Assembly (NCBI GenBank): GCA_030596365.1
Contig: JAUVKG010000047.1
Location: 1-11,268, forward strand
From: Chlamydiota bacterium
GTDB lineage: Bacteria; Auribacterota; UBA3054; B51-G9
Reading direction: 5' to 3'
DNA: 11,268 bases
Below are positions 1 through 6,303 of the stretch, piece after piece. The notes beneath the pieces were generated by a model. It saw only the letters and a list, made by a program, of their open reading frames with translations. It was not told the origin of the DNA and ran no database searches. The stretch's first letter is position 1. Each line of letters starts with the position of its first letter. The translations under genes were made by a program, and so were the position numbers.

Positions 1-1
1 A

Positions 2-85
2 GATATGGAATATGAAATAAAACTTGATGAAGAAATTAGATTAGCGGCAGAAAATTCTGTAAAGAAGATGGTGGAGATAGGGTGA
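2..85 (+). CDS. nadA: C-terminal end of probable quinolinate synthase (partial)
   Basis: The open frame enters from the left edge and runs 27 codons to a TGA at 83-85. The visible peptide contains MEYEIKLDEEIRLAAENSVK followed by KMVEIG. NadA proteins typically end this way: a short strand (M.YEI.L), then DEEIR..A and a last helix ending in RML/KMVE. NadA is a 4Fe-4S enzyme that condenses iminoaspartate with dihydroxyacetone phosphate to quinolinate in NAD synthesis. None of its iron-ligating cysteines or catalytic residues lie in the window, so the call rests on tail similarity recalled from the family. The stop codon is the first three bases of an octamer tandem array. It is the only protein gene on this strand here. 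Confidence 0.55.
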   Translation, partial: DMEYEIKLDEEIRLAAENSVKKMVEIG

Positions 86-172
86 TGGAGTGATGGAGTG
101 ATGGAATGATGGAATGATGGAATGATGGAATGATGGCCACGCAAATCGCGTGGTAAAAGTGATGGAGTGATG
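83..172 (+). repeat. Octamer tandem array TGATGGAG/TGATGGAA, interrupted by a hairpin
   Basis: There are six complete 8-base units (two TGATGGAG, then four TGATGGAA) at 83-130 and a partial TGATGG at 131-136. A GC-rich hairpin follows, and the pattern resumes as TGATGGAG TGATG at 160-172. The first unit starts with the stop codon of the nadA fragment. The same octamer, in the same sense relative to its host gene, ends the GH116 gene at 8973-9010. Confidence 0.9.
137..153. repeat. GC-rich hairpin inside the octamer array
   Basis: CCACGC (137-142) pairs perfectly with GCGTGG (148-153) around the loop AAATC. It lies between two parts of the TGATGGAG array, as if inserted into it or grown from it. 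No T run follows, so it does not look like an intrinsic terminator. It resembles a REP-like palindromic unit. Confidence 0.7.
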
Positions 173-184
173 AATTAATGAAAA

Positions 185-212
185 ATCCAAAATCATAAAT
201 CTAAAATCCAAA
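185..212. repeat. 7-base tandem array ATCYAAA
   Basis: Four units of seven bases are seen: ATCCAAA, ATCATAA, ATCTAAA and ATCCAAA. They are followed by AT. Period 7 differs from the 8-base arrays nearby, and the array lies in the spacer upstream of the tRNA promoter. Heptamer arrays of this general kind are known as STRRs in cyanobacteria; kinship is not implied. Confidence 0.7.
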
Positions 213-255
213 ATGTATTAATGGATTATCTGAATACTGATACCTAAATATGCTC

Positions 256-284
256 TTGTTTTTTTAAAGTTCTTTGAGTAAAAT
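256..284 (+). promoter_or_regulatory. Predicted sigma-70-type promoter of tRNA-Ser
   Basis: A TTGTTT box at 256-261 and TAAAAT at 279-284 are separated by exactly 17 bases. Transcription would begin near 291, about 27 bases before the mature tRNA. The position directly upstream of a lone tRNA gene supports the call. Confidence 0.5.
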
Positions 285-317
285 ACTTACTCATAAATAG
301 CACACCTATTATTTTGC

Positions 318-407
318 GGAGAGTTGCCGGAGTGGTCGAACGGGCTGCCTTGGAAAGGCAGTGTGCGGGAAACTGTACCCAGGGTTCGAATCCCTGACTC
401 TCCGCCA
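318..407 (+). tRNA. tRNA-Ser, anticodon GGA
   Basis: This is a type II tRNA of 90 bases including an encoded CCA. The acceptor GGAGAGT (318-324) pairs with ACTCTCC (397-403), followed by discriminator G404 and CCA 405-407. The anticodon stem CTGCC (345-349)/GGCAG (357-361) holds the loop TTGGAAA with anticodon GGA at 352-354, which reads TCC and TCT serine codons. A long variable arm spans about 363-378. The T stem CAGGG (380-384)/CCCTG (392-396) encloses TTCGAAT. The long variable arm and G discriminator are serine identity features. The gene stands alone and converges on the - strand zinc-ribbon gene. Confidence 0.97.
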
Positions 408-483
408 TTTTATTTGTTAATTTAGCAATTTGAGAATTGAACGTGAGTACAGCGTTACTTGGTTAGGTTAATTTTTCATACCT

Positions 484-522
484 CAATTACCCAATTCTCC
501 AATTACCCAATTCTCCAATTAC
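484..522. repeat. 16-base (2 x 8) tandem array ending the zinc-ribbon gene
   Basis: The octamers CAATTACC and CAATTCTC alternate: two full 16-base periods at 484-515, then CAATTAC at 516-522. On the - strand, which is the sense of the adjoining gene, this reads TAATTGGA GAATTGGG repeated. The first TAA (521-519) is the stop codon of the 114-residue ORF. Sequence differs from the TGATGGAG arrays, but unit length and placement are alike. Confidence 0.85.
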
Positions 523-863
523 TTAAACGTCTCTGTGTTTAAAAATGTACCGCAATAAATGCAGTACATTTGTCTTATAGAATTAACGCGGCCGCATTTT
601 GTGCAGTTTCTCGGTCCTGAAATTGCCACTTTCCCATCTCTTCTTCCATCTTTCAAATCTATTGCGGCAATTAATTCGGTAAGATTTTCATCATCGAGAT
701 GATTTTTTTCTTTAAGTATAAGCCAAAGAGCTTCAGTTATCATATAAAGTTTATCGATTTTATGCTCAAGGTATTTAATTTTAATAGAACTGAGATTGCC
801 GGCATTTTTACCCGATGAAGAATAATTTCCATTTATTCCTGTATTAAATAGATTAGCACTCAT
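519..863 (-). CDS. Conserved hypothetical protein with C-terminal zinc ribbon
   Basis: The protein has 114 residues. A polar, flexible N-terminus (1-25) leads to a mostly helical, charged middle (about 26-75, containing LEHKIDKLYMITEALWLILK and a DLKDGRRDGK turn). The C-terminal part holds two Cys pairs, CTKC and CIYC, spaced as in a small zinc ribbon (CPKCG-type). From memory, similar helix-plus-ribbon proteins with an LRDG-like motif occur in the PVC group without known function. The ATG overlaps the gmd stop as ATGA, and a clear GGAGAA ribosome site sits at 875-870, so it is translationally coupled as the last gene of the lptD-gmd operon. The stop codon comes from a tandem array. Its role, perhaps nucleic-acid or partner binding, is not shown by the sequence. 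Confidence 0.75.
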   Translation of the reverse strand: MSANLFNTGINGNYSSSGKNAGNLSSIKIKYLEHKIDKLYMITEALWLILKEKNHLDDENLTELIAAIDLKDGRRDGKVAISGPRNCTKCGRVNSIRQMYCIYCGTFLNTETFK

Positions 864-1828
864 AATGTTTTCTCCATTTTTTTTATATCGGAATCAACCA
901 TTAATTTAATAAGTTGCTCAAAAGAGACAGAAGGTTTCCAACCGAGTTTTTTGCGGGCTTTTGAAGAATCACCAACCAGCATATTTAAATCGACAGGTCG
1001 AAAGAATTCAGGGTCCTGAACAACGTATTTCTGATAGTCAAGATCAAGACATAAAAACGCAGCTTCAACAAGTTCGCGTACGCTGTGTTCTTTACCTGTA
1101 GAAATAACGTAGTCATCAGGTTTGTCTTGTTGAAGCATCAGCCACATAGCGCGAACGTAATCTTTAGCATAACCCCAGTCTCTATGAGCGTCAAGGTTTC
1201 CAAGATGCAATTTGTCAAGCAAACCAAGTTTGATTTTTGCTGCGGAAAGTGTGATTTTTCTTGTAACAAATTCTTTTCCACGGCGAGGTGATTCATGATT
1301 GTAAAGAATACCTGAACAGGAAAAAAGTCCGAGCTTATCCCTGTAATTTGCGGTGATATTATAACCATAAAGTTTGGCTGTGCCGTAAGGAGTGCCGGGA
1401 TTGAACGGAGTATTTTCGTTTTGAGGTTTTGTGTCCGGTTTTCCAAAAAGTTCTGATGAAGATGCCTGATAGAATTTTACGTCTGGTTTAACCCGGCGGA
1501 TAGCTTCAAGAATTCTTGTAACACCTAGACCGTTAATATCACCTGTAAGAACAGGTTCTTTCCAGGATAGCGGAATAAAGGATTGAGCTGCGAAATTATA
1601 GATTTCGTCCGGCTGAGCTTCTTCGATAAGCTCCATAAGGGACACTTGGTCCATTAGATCGCCATGTCTGAGAGATATTTTATCTTTCAGATGCTCAATA
1701 TTCTCCACGTAATCTTCAGGAGCTTGCCTGTCCATGCCGAAGACGCGATACCCTTTTTCAAGCAGCAGTTCTGTCAGGTATGCCCCATCCTGTCCGGCTA
1801 TACCGGTAATAAGAGCTGTTTTACTCAT
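860..1828 (-). CDS. gmd: GDP-mannose 4,6-dehydratase
   Basis: The 322-residue protein is a short-chain dehydrogenase/reductase of the extended type. It converts GDP-D-mannose to GDP-4-keto-6-deoxy-D-mannose, the branch point to GDP-fucose, GDP-rhamnose and related LPS sugars, in the cytoplasm. The nucleotide-binding motif GIAGQDGAYL is at residues 9-18. SSSE (123-126) and Y148-x3-K152 (YGTAK) form the catalytic set. The Gmd signature NHESPRRGKEFVTRKI is near 177, GNLDAHRDWGYAKDYV near 210, and RPVDLNMLVGDSSKARKKLG near 277. Length matches shorter bacterial Gmd enzymes. The ATG lies one base after the lptD stop (TAG-t-ATG), with AGG eight bases upstream, so the two are co-translated. No GDP-keto-sugar reductase or epimerase partner is visible here. 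Confidence 0.95.
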   Translation of the reverse strand: MSKTALITGIAGQDGAYLTELLLEKGYRVFGMDRQAPEDYVENIEHLKDKISLRHGDLMDQVSLMELIEEAQPDEIYNFAAQSFIPLSWKEPVLTGDINGLGVTRILEAIRRVKPDVKFYQASSSELFGKPDTKPQNENTPFNPGTPYGTAKLYGYNITANYRDKLGLFSCSGILYNHESPRRGKEFVTRKITLSAAKIKLGLLDKLHLGNLDAHRDWGYAKDYVRAMWLMLQQDKPDDYVISTGKEHSVRELVEAAFLCLDLDYQKYVVQDPEFFRPVDLNMLVGDSSKARKKLGWKPSVSFEQLIKLMVDSDIKKMEKTL

Positions 1829-1829
1829 A

Positions 1830-4349
1830 CTAATTACCTAGACCAAGCTTTGTTTTTGGGTATGCTGTTAACCAGAAAGTTGCCATAATAGCCTGTTCAT
1901 CGTCACGAAGTCTATAGGAAATTGAAGTGTCAACACATTTTTTCCAGTTTTTATAAAGTGTGTATTCCATTTCCTGCAAATTTCCTGACATTGCTTCGAA
2001 TCTCAGGTCAAAACCGAATCCCCATCCACGGGAGAGTTCTCTTGCCCATGCTTTTTGTTGAAATTCTTCTGATAACAGGGGAGTAAAGTCATCAAGCCAT
2101 ATTCTTGAACCGACAGTTATCAGGTTAGAATATTTGTATAGATAGTGATAACCCATATCCATAATCAGCTCATCTTTTCTCCCTCTAAGAGATTTAAGCA
2201 TCCATGGACTGGCAAAAAATCTTTGGATTATCCAGCTTACATCTGAATGAGTATCGAAATCAGCGCGCGTAATACGGTTGTATTTATCCATGTCCCATAT
2301 AAAATCTCCTTCGAGGGCTAACCAGTCGGTTGGGCTTGCATTAAAGTCAATTCCGAGGGCGTATTTCGGAGTATAATATCGCTCTTTATCAGTTTGGTAT
2401 AGCTTACCGTTTCTTTTTGTATAAGTTTCATAATAAACAGGGTCTTTGAAAATAGTTCCGGAACTTCCACGTATACTCTGGAAGACAGTTATGTCTAAAA
2501 GATCAACATTTCTACCGCGACGTTTAATTTGGAAAGCATTTCTGATACCTACGTCTAAACCATAAGCTGCCCCGCTTTCAGATCCAAAACCGCCAATACC
2601 GAGTCCCCGGAATTTCGGTTCGAAAATATGTCTGAGTTTTTCGTTATCCGAGCTAAGATATTTTCTCATTAACTCGCCCATATATGTGCCTTCAAAATCG
2701 TATGTATTATTCATTTTAAAGTTTACATTCATACCTGCATAAGGAAACACATAAAAAAAGCCGCCTTTTTTATTTCTGCTGAAAACATTAATAGGAGTTC
2801 GTGTGTAGCGGTTGAAATCAGCCATCCAGAACATAGGAGGCTTGCGCTCGGTATAACTCGCTAACTTTCCGCCTGCATTAGTTGTATAAGTATTACCCGC
2901 GCTATATTTGGTCACAGAGCCCGCGGATGAGGCTAATCCTACAAAAGGTTCGATGTTCAGGAAACCGAAATAACGCTTGGGAGCCGAAAGTTTATGGTCA
3001 GTCCAGGCACGCCATACGGAATAACTTGACTTATCATCCAGCTGTTCATTTTCAACATAATGGTAATAACCCGCCCTTGACATACTTTGATAATAAACAG
3101 GAACATTAAGCGACGGAATAGTTAGAATTCTTCTCTTTTTAAATACGTGCCTTAGTTCCGGTAGTCTTTCGTATGTTGTATAAAAATCATTTATTTGTTT
3201 TACCAGATAAATGGAAACTTCGTTGTCTTGTCCAATTGGTTTCGTAAAATCAAGCCAGGTGTCGCGCTGGCCGTTTCTATTATAATCATCCCTGTAAAAT
3301 TCCATTGGCACATCTATATCACTAAGCAGATCAACCTGCCAGCTGAGCAATCCGCCTTTAAGCCAACCGGCCCCGGGACCGAATTCCTGAGAATGTTCCC
3401 AAAGAAAGCGGTAACGGAACATTGTATCTCCATCTTTTTCGTCATCATCCGGTTTACCCTGAATAAAATTACGGCTTAAATCATTAATGAAAAAAGTTTT
3501 CCAATTACCGGAGAATTTTGTTATGTTTGTATACTGATAATAATACGATCCGTCAAGGCCCAGCGTCAATCCGTGTTTTGAATAAAAACCTATGCGAGGT
3601 GTGATACGCAGATTTTCACTTCTGAAAATATCGATAGCGGCTTCTACAACTGCTCCTTTTTCTGAGTCATAACCGGCGTAAATCTGAACAGGGGACTGCG
3701 AATCATCTTCGCGCATTGAGTAAGTAAGCTGAGGTAACCATAGAATCGGTACGCCCTCGAATTTAAGAAAACAATTTCTGGCTGTTATTCTTGGTCTGCT
3801 TTCAGGGTCTTGCCTGTTTGGTATAACAATTGTCAGCTTTTTTGCTTCAAAATAGTATAAAGGTTTTTGATATTCCGGTGGACAGGTTGTTACTTTACCA
3901 TTGTTAACATGGAAAACTCCGACATTAGGATCTTTTGTGATCTTTTTGCCGTAAGCATACCACTTTCGCTCGTACCAATGCCCTTCAAACTGAAATGGTC
4001 CGAAATCTATAACCGCATGAGCGTTTTCAAACTGGCCGGCTTGATTGCTTAAATTATAAATAACTTTTTGGCCATTCAACTCGTAATTTTGATAAACAAC
4101 GCGTGTCCAACCCGGCGATTGGATAATTTTAGTATCTCTATCATAAATAATCTCATCAGCATACAAACTAAAATCCTGATATTTTAATACGACATTACCT
4201 ACCGCTTTGATAACCCGGCCTTTCAGCAGTTGAAAGTTATCTGCCTTTATATCCGCATCACCTTCGCCGAAACTAAAAGCGAAAGATATTAATGGCAAAA
4301 TAATTAATGCGAATATTAATCGCCTAAAAATTAACGAAATATTTTTCAT
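1830..4349 (-). CDS. lptD: LPS-assembly outer-membrane protein LptD (OstA)
   Basis: From the chosen ATG the protein has 839 residues, near the usual LptD size. It would insert lipopolysaccharide into the outer leaflet, with LptE and the LptBFG-A-C bridge. The N-terminus is a signal peptide (KNISLIFRRLIFALIILPLI, then SFAFS). Next comes an OstA/LptA-like beta-jellyroll (about 33-190; features KAVGNVVLKYQDFSLYADEI and a TTCPPEY motif). The rest is a long beta-barrel rich in aromatic, alternating strands, ending in TAYPKTKLGLGN. An in-frame ATG 45 bases upstream (4394) has only an adjacent GGAAAG and would lengthen the n-region, so the start at 4349 is preferred on signal-peptide grounds; neither has a good ribosome site. 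Only three Cys occur, and the C-terminal Cys-Cys pair of the E. coli disulfide switch is absent. It heads the operon with gmd. Confidence 0.88.
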   Translation of the reverse strand: MKNISLIFRRLIFALIILPLISFAFSFGEGDADIKADNFQLLKGRVIKAVGNVVLKYQDFSLYADEIIYDRDTKIIQSPGWTRVVYQNYELNGQKVIYNLSNQAGQFENAHAVIDFGPFQFEGHWYERKWYAYGKKITKDPNVGVFHVNNGKVTTCPPEYQKPLYYFEAKKLTIVIPNRQDPESRPRITARNCFLKFEGVPILWLPQLTYSMREDDSQSPVQIYAGYDSEKGAVVEAAIDIFRSENLRITPRIGFYSKHGLTLGLDGSYYYQYTNITKFSGNWKTFFINDLSRNFIQGKPDDDEKDGDTMFRYRFLWEHSQEFGPGAGWLKGGLLSWQVDLLSDIDVPMEFYRDDYNRNGQRDTWLDFTKPIGQDNEVSIYLVKQINDFYTTYERLPELRHVFKKRRILTIPSLNVPVYYQSMSRAGYYHYVENEQLDDKSSYSVWRAWTDHKLSAPKRYFGFLNIEPFVGLASSAGSVTKYSAGNTYTTNAGGKLASYTERKPPMFWMADFNRYTRTPINVFSRNKKGGFFYVFPYAGMNVNFKMNNTYDFEGTYMGELMRKYLSSDNEKLRHIFEPKFRGLGIGGFGSESGAAYGLDVGIRNAFQIKRRGRNVDLLDITVFQSIRGSSGTIFKDPVYYETYTKRNGKLYQTDKERYYTPKYALGIDFNASPTDWLALEGDFIWDMDKYNRITRADFDTHSDVSWIIQRFFASPWMLKSLRGRKDELIMDMGYHYLYKYSNLITVGSRIWLDDFTPLLSEEFQQKAWARELSRGWGFGFDLRFEAMSGNLQEMEYTLYKNWKKCVDTSISYRLRDDEQAIMATFWLTAYPKTKLGLGN

Positions 4350-4409
4350 AAATACTTTTATTGTATGACATGAGTTTTTGGTAACGAATAGCATCTTTCC
4401 ATTTGATTT

Positions 4410-4489
4410 ATCATACGCTAAACCCGCTATTTAACCTGTATCATACAGCTCACTTAATTTGCAAACTAAACAATATTATAAAGTATGAT
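4410..4489. promoter_or_regulatory. Repeated ATCATAC sites around the lptD transcription start
   Basis: ATCATAC occurs at 4410-4416 and 4440-4446 in direct orientation. The two are exactly 30 bases apart and sit within longer TATCATAC matches. The motif occurs inverted (GTATGAT) at 4483-4489, next to the -10 box of the predicted lptD promoter. Copies spaced by about three helical turns could bind one regulator. No regulator is known from the sequence. Confidence 0.3.
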
Positions 4490-4490
4490 T

Positions 4491-4519
4491 ATTATAACAA
4501 ATACCGTATTGAAATGCAA
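4491..4519 (-). promoter_or_regulatory. Strong predicted sigma-70-type promoter for lptD-gmd-ORF114
   Basis: Read on the - strand, TTGCAT (4519-4514) and a perfect TATAAT (4496-4491) are separated by 17 bases. Transcription would start near 4484 and give a leader of about 135 bases to the chosen lptD ATG. No other gene lies between this promoter and lptD. Confidence 0.65.
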
Positions 4520-4661
4520 TTAAGTTTATTGTGAGGTCCAGCTTTTATAGGCATTCTGGAACTGTTTTATTTATTTAGCTTCATGCTGCTTTTTTTAATA
4601 TTCCATAAGTGTTATTCCGGATTTTTAGGATTGATTTTGCAGAAAGTCGCATGCTATAGTA

Positions 4662-4683
4662 ATCAAAGCATCCCTGCTTTGAT
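4662..4683. repeat. Hairpin, 9-bp stem, TCCC loop
   Basis: ATCAAAGCA (4662-4670) pairs perfectly with TGCTTTGAT (4675-4683) across a four-base loop. No T run follows on either side. It is the first of the hairpin cluster upstream of the lptD promoter. Confidence 0.6.
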
Positions 4684-4737
4684 AAGTTAATACCGTTGCA
4701 GCATTGCTCATAGTTGTTTGGTGTTTTGTAAGCTGGA

Positions 4738-4763
4738 ACCCGGCTTACGCGGGTCAAGAGCTT
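4738..4763. repeat. Dispersed hairpin-plus-GGTCAAGAGCTT element, copy 1
   Basis: ACCCG (4738-4742) and CGGGT (4750-4754) form a stem over the loop GCTTACG. The word GGTCAAGAGCTT (4752-4763) overlaps the 3' arm, and TTACTT follows within a few bases. A second copy with the same order (hairpin with TACGC, then GGTCAAGAGCTT, then TTACTT) lies at 6454-6490. The stems differ in sequence but both stay paired. Confidence 0.6.
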
Positions 4764-4826
4764 ACATTACTTCTTTAGAAAATGCTCGAAAAAATGTGTT
4801 TGGCCCGAAAAGCAAAAATAAGTCAG

Positions 4827-4909
4827 CACAAGGTTGCGCGGAAGCACTACCTTGTGACGTGGGTAACCCAGTGTGTTCCGCGACAAGGCAGAGAAATTTT
4901 TGTCGCGGA
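4827..4909. repeat. Overlapping inverted repeats with alternative pairings
   Basis: Three perfect stems can be drawn. CACAAGGT (4827-4834) pairs with ACCTTGTG (4849-4856). CGCGGAA (4837-4843) pairs with TTCCGCG (4876-4882). TCCGCGACAA (4877-4886) pairs with TTGTCGCGGA (4900-4909). The second conflicts with both others, so only alternative folds are possible. CACAAGGT also occurs in the long inverted repeat at 8877-8970. Confidence 0.55.
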
Positions 4910-4928
4910 TAATGTTTGATATTACTAA

Positions 4929-4985
4929 CCCGGGGTAACGCTATCGCATAACCCCGGGCTACGATATTTTTCCCCTACAGGGAAA
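4929..4985. repeat. GC-rich palindrome CCCGGGGT/ACCCCGGG plus a small hairpin
   Basis: CCCGGGGT (4929-4936) pairs perfectly with ACCCCGGG (4951-4958) over a 14-base loop. A second stem, TTTCCC (4969-4974)/GGGAAA (4980-4985), follows. Palindromes rich in CCCCGGG are, from memory, common between genes in planctomycete-type genomes. No T run follows, so a terminator is unlikely. Confidence 0.55.
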
Positions 4986-5131
4986 TGTTTCGCATTTTTT
5001 GAAAATTTGTGTCTTTATCCGAAAATGTTTGCCGATTCCATCCGACAAATATTGACAAGGAACGTGGTTACATGTTACTTCGTTGGAACCTTTGACCCAT
5101 TTTTGAGCGGCATATAATTAACATAAACGTT

Positions 5132-5191
5132 TTATTTATTTTCAATTTCAAGCGCTTTTTTAACTATCTCAGGTGTGATAGTGTCCTGTAT
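5132..5191 (-). other. In-frame coding-like extension after the stop of the TIM-barrel-like gene
   Basis: Directly after the TAA at 5194-5192 the same frame stays open for 19 codons to a second TAA at 5134-5132. It would encode IQDTITPEIVKKALEIENK, a plausible protein tail with an amphipathic EIVKKALEIE helix. The ancestral protein may have been longer, cut by the inverted repeat that carries the stop, or rare readthrough may occur. Independent gene status is unlikely because there is no start codon. Confidence 0.4.
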
Positions 5192-5207
5192 TTACAATAC
5201 AGAACAC
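5181..5207. repeat. Hairpin with the stop codon at its tip
   Basis: GTGTCCTGTATT (5181-5192) and AATACAGAACAC (5196-5207) form a 12-base stem with one mismatch and a three-base loop. On the - strand the TAA stop (5194-5192) lies at the loop. No U run follows in either direction, so it is not a standard terminator. Confidence 0.65.
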
Positions 5208-6289
5208 TTAGGTTCACCGATTTCAAACGGTACTCCTATCGGACTTGGTTTACCAAAAATTCTTTCGCCGATTTCGCGGTGAACTTTAATTAATTCTTTG
5301 TTTGTCCGCACTGGGAAGTGCGACATACCTTCTTTAGGCGAACCGCCAATTGTAACGCCGGAGATTTTTTCCTGTGTTTTTAAATATCCGTATTGAAACC
5401 ATAATAATCCAACACATTTTGGCTGAGTTAAAGCAATCATGTAATACCACAAACTAATGTCAGGTGTCGGAAAAAGTTTGCCTTTTTTAGTTATAGATCC
5501 AAATGCATCGCCTACCAGGAGAAAAGGTTTGTCCTGTTCATTTACCCATGCCAATGCGAGAGCCAGTCTTTCGCGATAGAAAATTTCGAAATCCAACGCG
5601 GTATGCGCGCGTGTCTTGTTGCTTAAAAAGTAGGGATCTATCATCAGCAAATCATAGTTGCGTGGAGGAACAACATCAAGAAATCTTTCTTTCGCTATTG
5701 CGTAACAAGTTGTTACTTTCACTTTCGGGAAAACTCTTTTGAATTCGGCAATATATTTTTCCATAACTTTCGGGCCGGGAATATAATTGATATCCGGCTC
5801 ATCCCAAAAATAAAAATAGTCTAATTTTGCCATCTGTGGAACGCGTTTTTTAAGAAACCTTAATGTCTTTTTGTAATTCTCAAACTTGTCAAATCGAATA
5901 AGAGGCCAAAATGGCGCTTCTGCAACTGTTATATAGTCCATAGACTCAAGTATCTCAATCCTTTTTGTCATTCCGTCAAAAATTTTTGGGTCAAGTTTAT
6001 CCATATCACCGTTCATAATATCAGTCACCATATTAGTTGTAATGGCATCATGTTGAGCAAGTGAAAAGACCATCATATTTGCGAATTTTCTTATTTCTTT
6101 CAGTTCTTTTTTATTTTTCAGGACATCATTTTTATAAAAATAACCGTGATATTTCAAACGATTTCCATCAAGATAATCTTTTTGCATTGTTTGTTCTCCG
6201 TGGCAGGTGGATGACGGTAAAATGGACACAATGGACACAATGGACACAATGGACACAATGGACAGGTGTTTTTTAAATTTTGATTTCAT
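5192..6289 (-). CDS. Putative exported TIM-barrel-like glycosidase-type protein
   Basis: The frame has 365 residues. The N-terminus looks like a Sec signal peptide: a basic KSKFKKH, a hydrophobic core made of a Ser-Ile-Val repeat (residues 10-24), then LPSSTCHGE. No lipobox is present. The body suggests an (alpha/beta)8 barrel of glycoside-hydrolase style: YFYFWDEPD (158-166, Glu164 a candidate acid), YDLLMIDPYF (212-221), KPFLLVGDAFG (254-264) and GLLWFQYG (294-301). No family can be named. The start is uncertain. The ATG at 6289 has no ribosome site, whereas Met35 (6187) has GGAGA seven bases upstream and would give a cytoplasmic 331-residue protein. The gene ends in a hairpin, with a coding-like in-frame extension beyond the stop. 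It lies alone, 209 bases after the DUF4105 gene. Confidence 0.7.
   Translation of the reverse strand: MKSKFKKHLSIVSIVSIVSIVSILPSSTCHGEQTMQKDYLDGNRLKYHGYFYKNDVLKNKKELKEIRKFANMMVFSLAQHDAITTNMVTDIMNGDMDKLDPKIFDGMTKRIEILESMDYITVAEAPFWPLIRFDKFENYKKTLRFLKKRVPQMAKLDYFYFWDEPDINYIPGPKVMEKYIAEFKRVFPKVKVTTCYAIAKERFLDVVPPRNYDLLMIDPYFLSNKTRAHTALDFEIFYRERLALALAWVNEQDKPFLLVGDAFGSITKKGKLFPTPDISLWYYMIALTQPKCVGLLWFQYGYLKTQEKISGVTIGGSPKEGMSHFPVRTNKELIKVHREIGERIFGKPSPIGVPFEIGEPKCSVL
6195..6199 (-). promoter_or_regulatory. Strong internal ribosome binding site before Met35
   Basis: GGAGA on the - strand (6199-6195) lies seven bases before an in-frame ATG (6187-6185). It is one of the best Shine-Dalgarno sites in the window, while the upstream ATG at 6289 is preceded only by A-rich sequence. 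It bears on which start is used, or whether both are. Confidence 0.5.
6222..6264. repeat. 9-base tandem array encoding the Ser-Ile-Val repeat
   Basis: Four exact units of ATGGACACA (6222-6257) and a seven-base partial unit are seen. On the coding strand this gives repeated TCC ATT GTG codons, residues 10-24 of the TIM-barrel-like protein. The 9-base unit keeps the reading frame, unlike the 8-base arrays outside genes. Copy-number change would lengthen or shorten the hydrophobic core. Confidence 0.9.
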
Positions 6290-6303
6290 TTTTTGTATTT
6301 TTC

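Larger units (their letters stand above)
4520..5131. other. Gene-poor intergenic stretch with many hairpins
   Basis: No credible gene is seen on either strand. The stretch holds at least six separate short inverted repeats of different sequence, packed between 4662 and 4985 (listed individually). From 4986 to 5131 no clear feature is seen. A TTGACA box at 5052-5057 lacks a matching -10. The cluster resembles REP or BIME-like islands, but the palindromes are mostly not copies of each other. Confidence 0.6.

Noticed and set aside
83..172. CRISPR-like array
   Set aside because: Units are only eight bases, directly abutting, with no spacers and no cas genes in the window.
1830..4394. lptD start at the upstream ATG (4394)
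   Set aside because: GGAAAG touches the ATG with no spacer, and the extra 15 residues lengthen the signal-peptide n-region; not fully excluded.
4718..4912. 64-residue open frame on the + strand
   Set aside because: It lies across several hairpins, has no ribosome site, and its codons follow the palindromes rather than a protein pattern.
5052..5080. Promoter with TTGACA at 5052
   Set aside because: The hexamer at the proper spacing is TTACTT, a poor -10, and no gene lies downstream on the + strand.
5132..5194. Selenocysteine or pyrrolysine readthrough at the stop
   Set aside because: The codon is TAA, which neither system uses.
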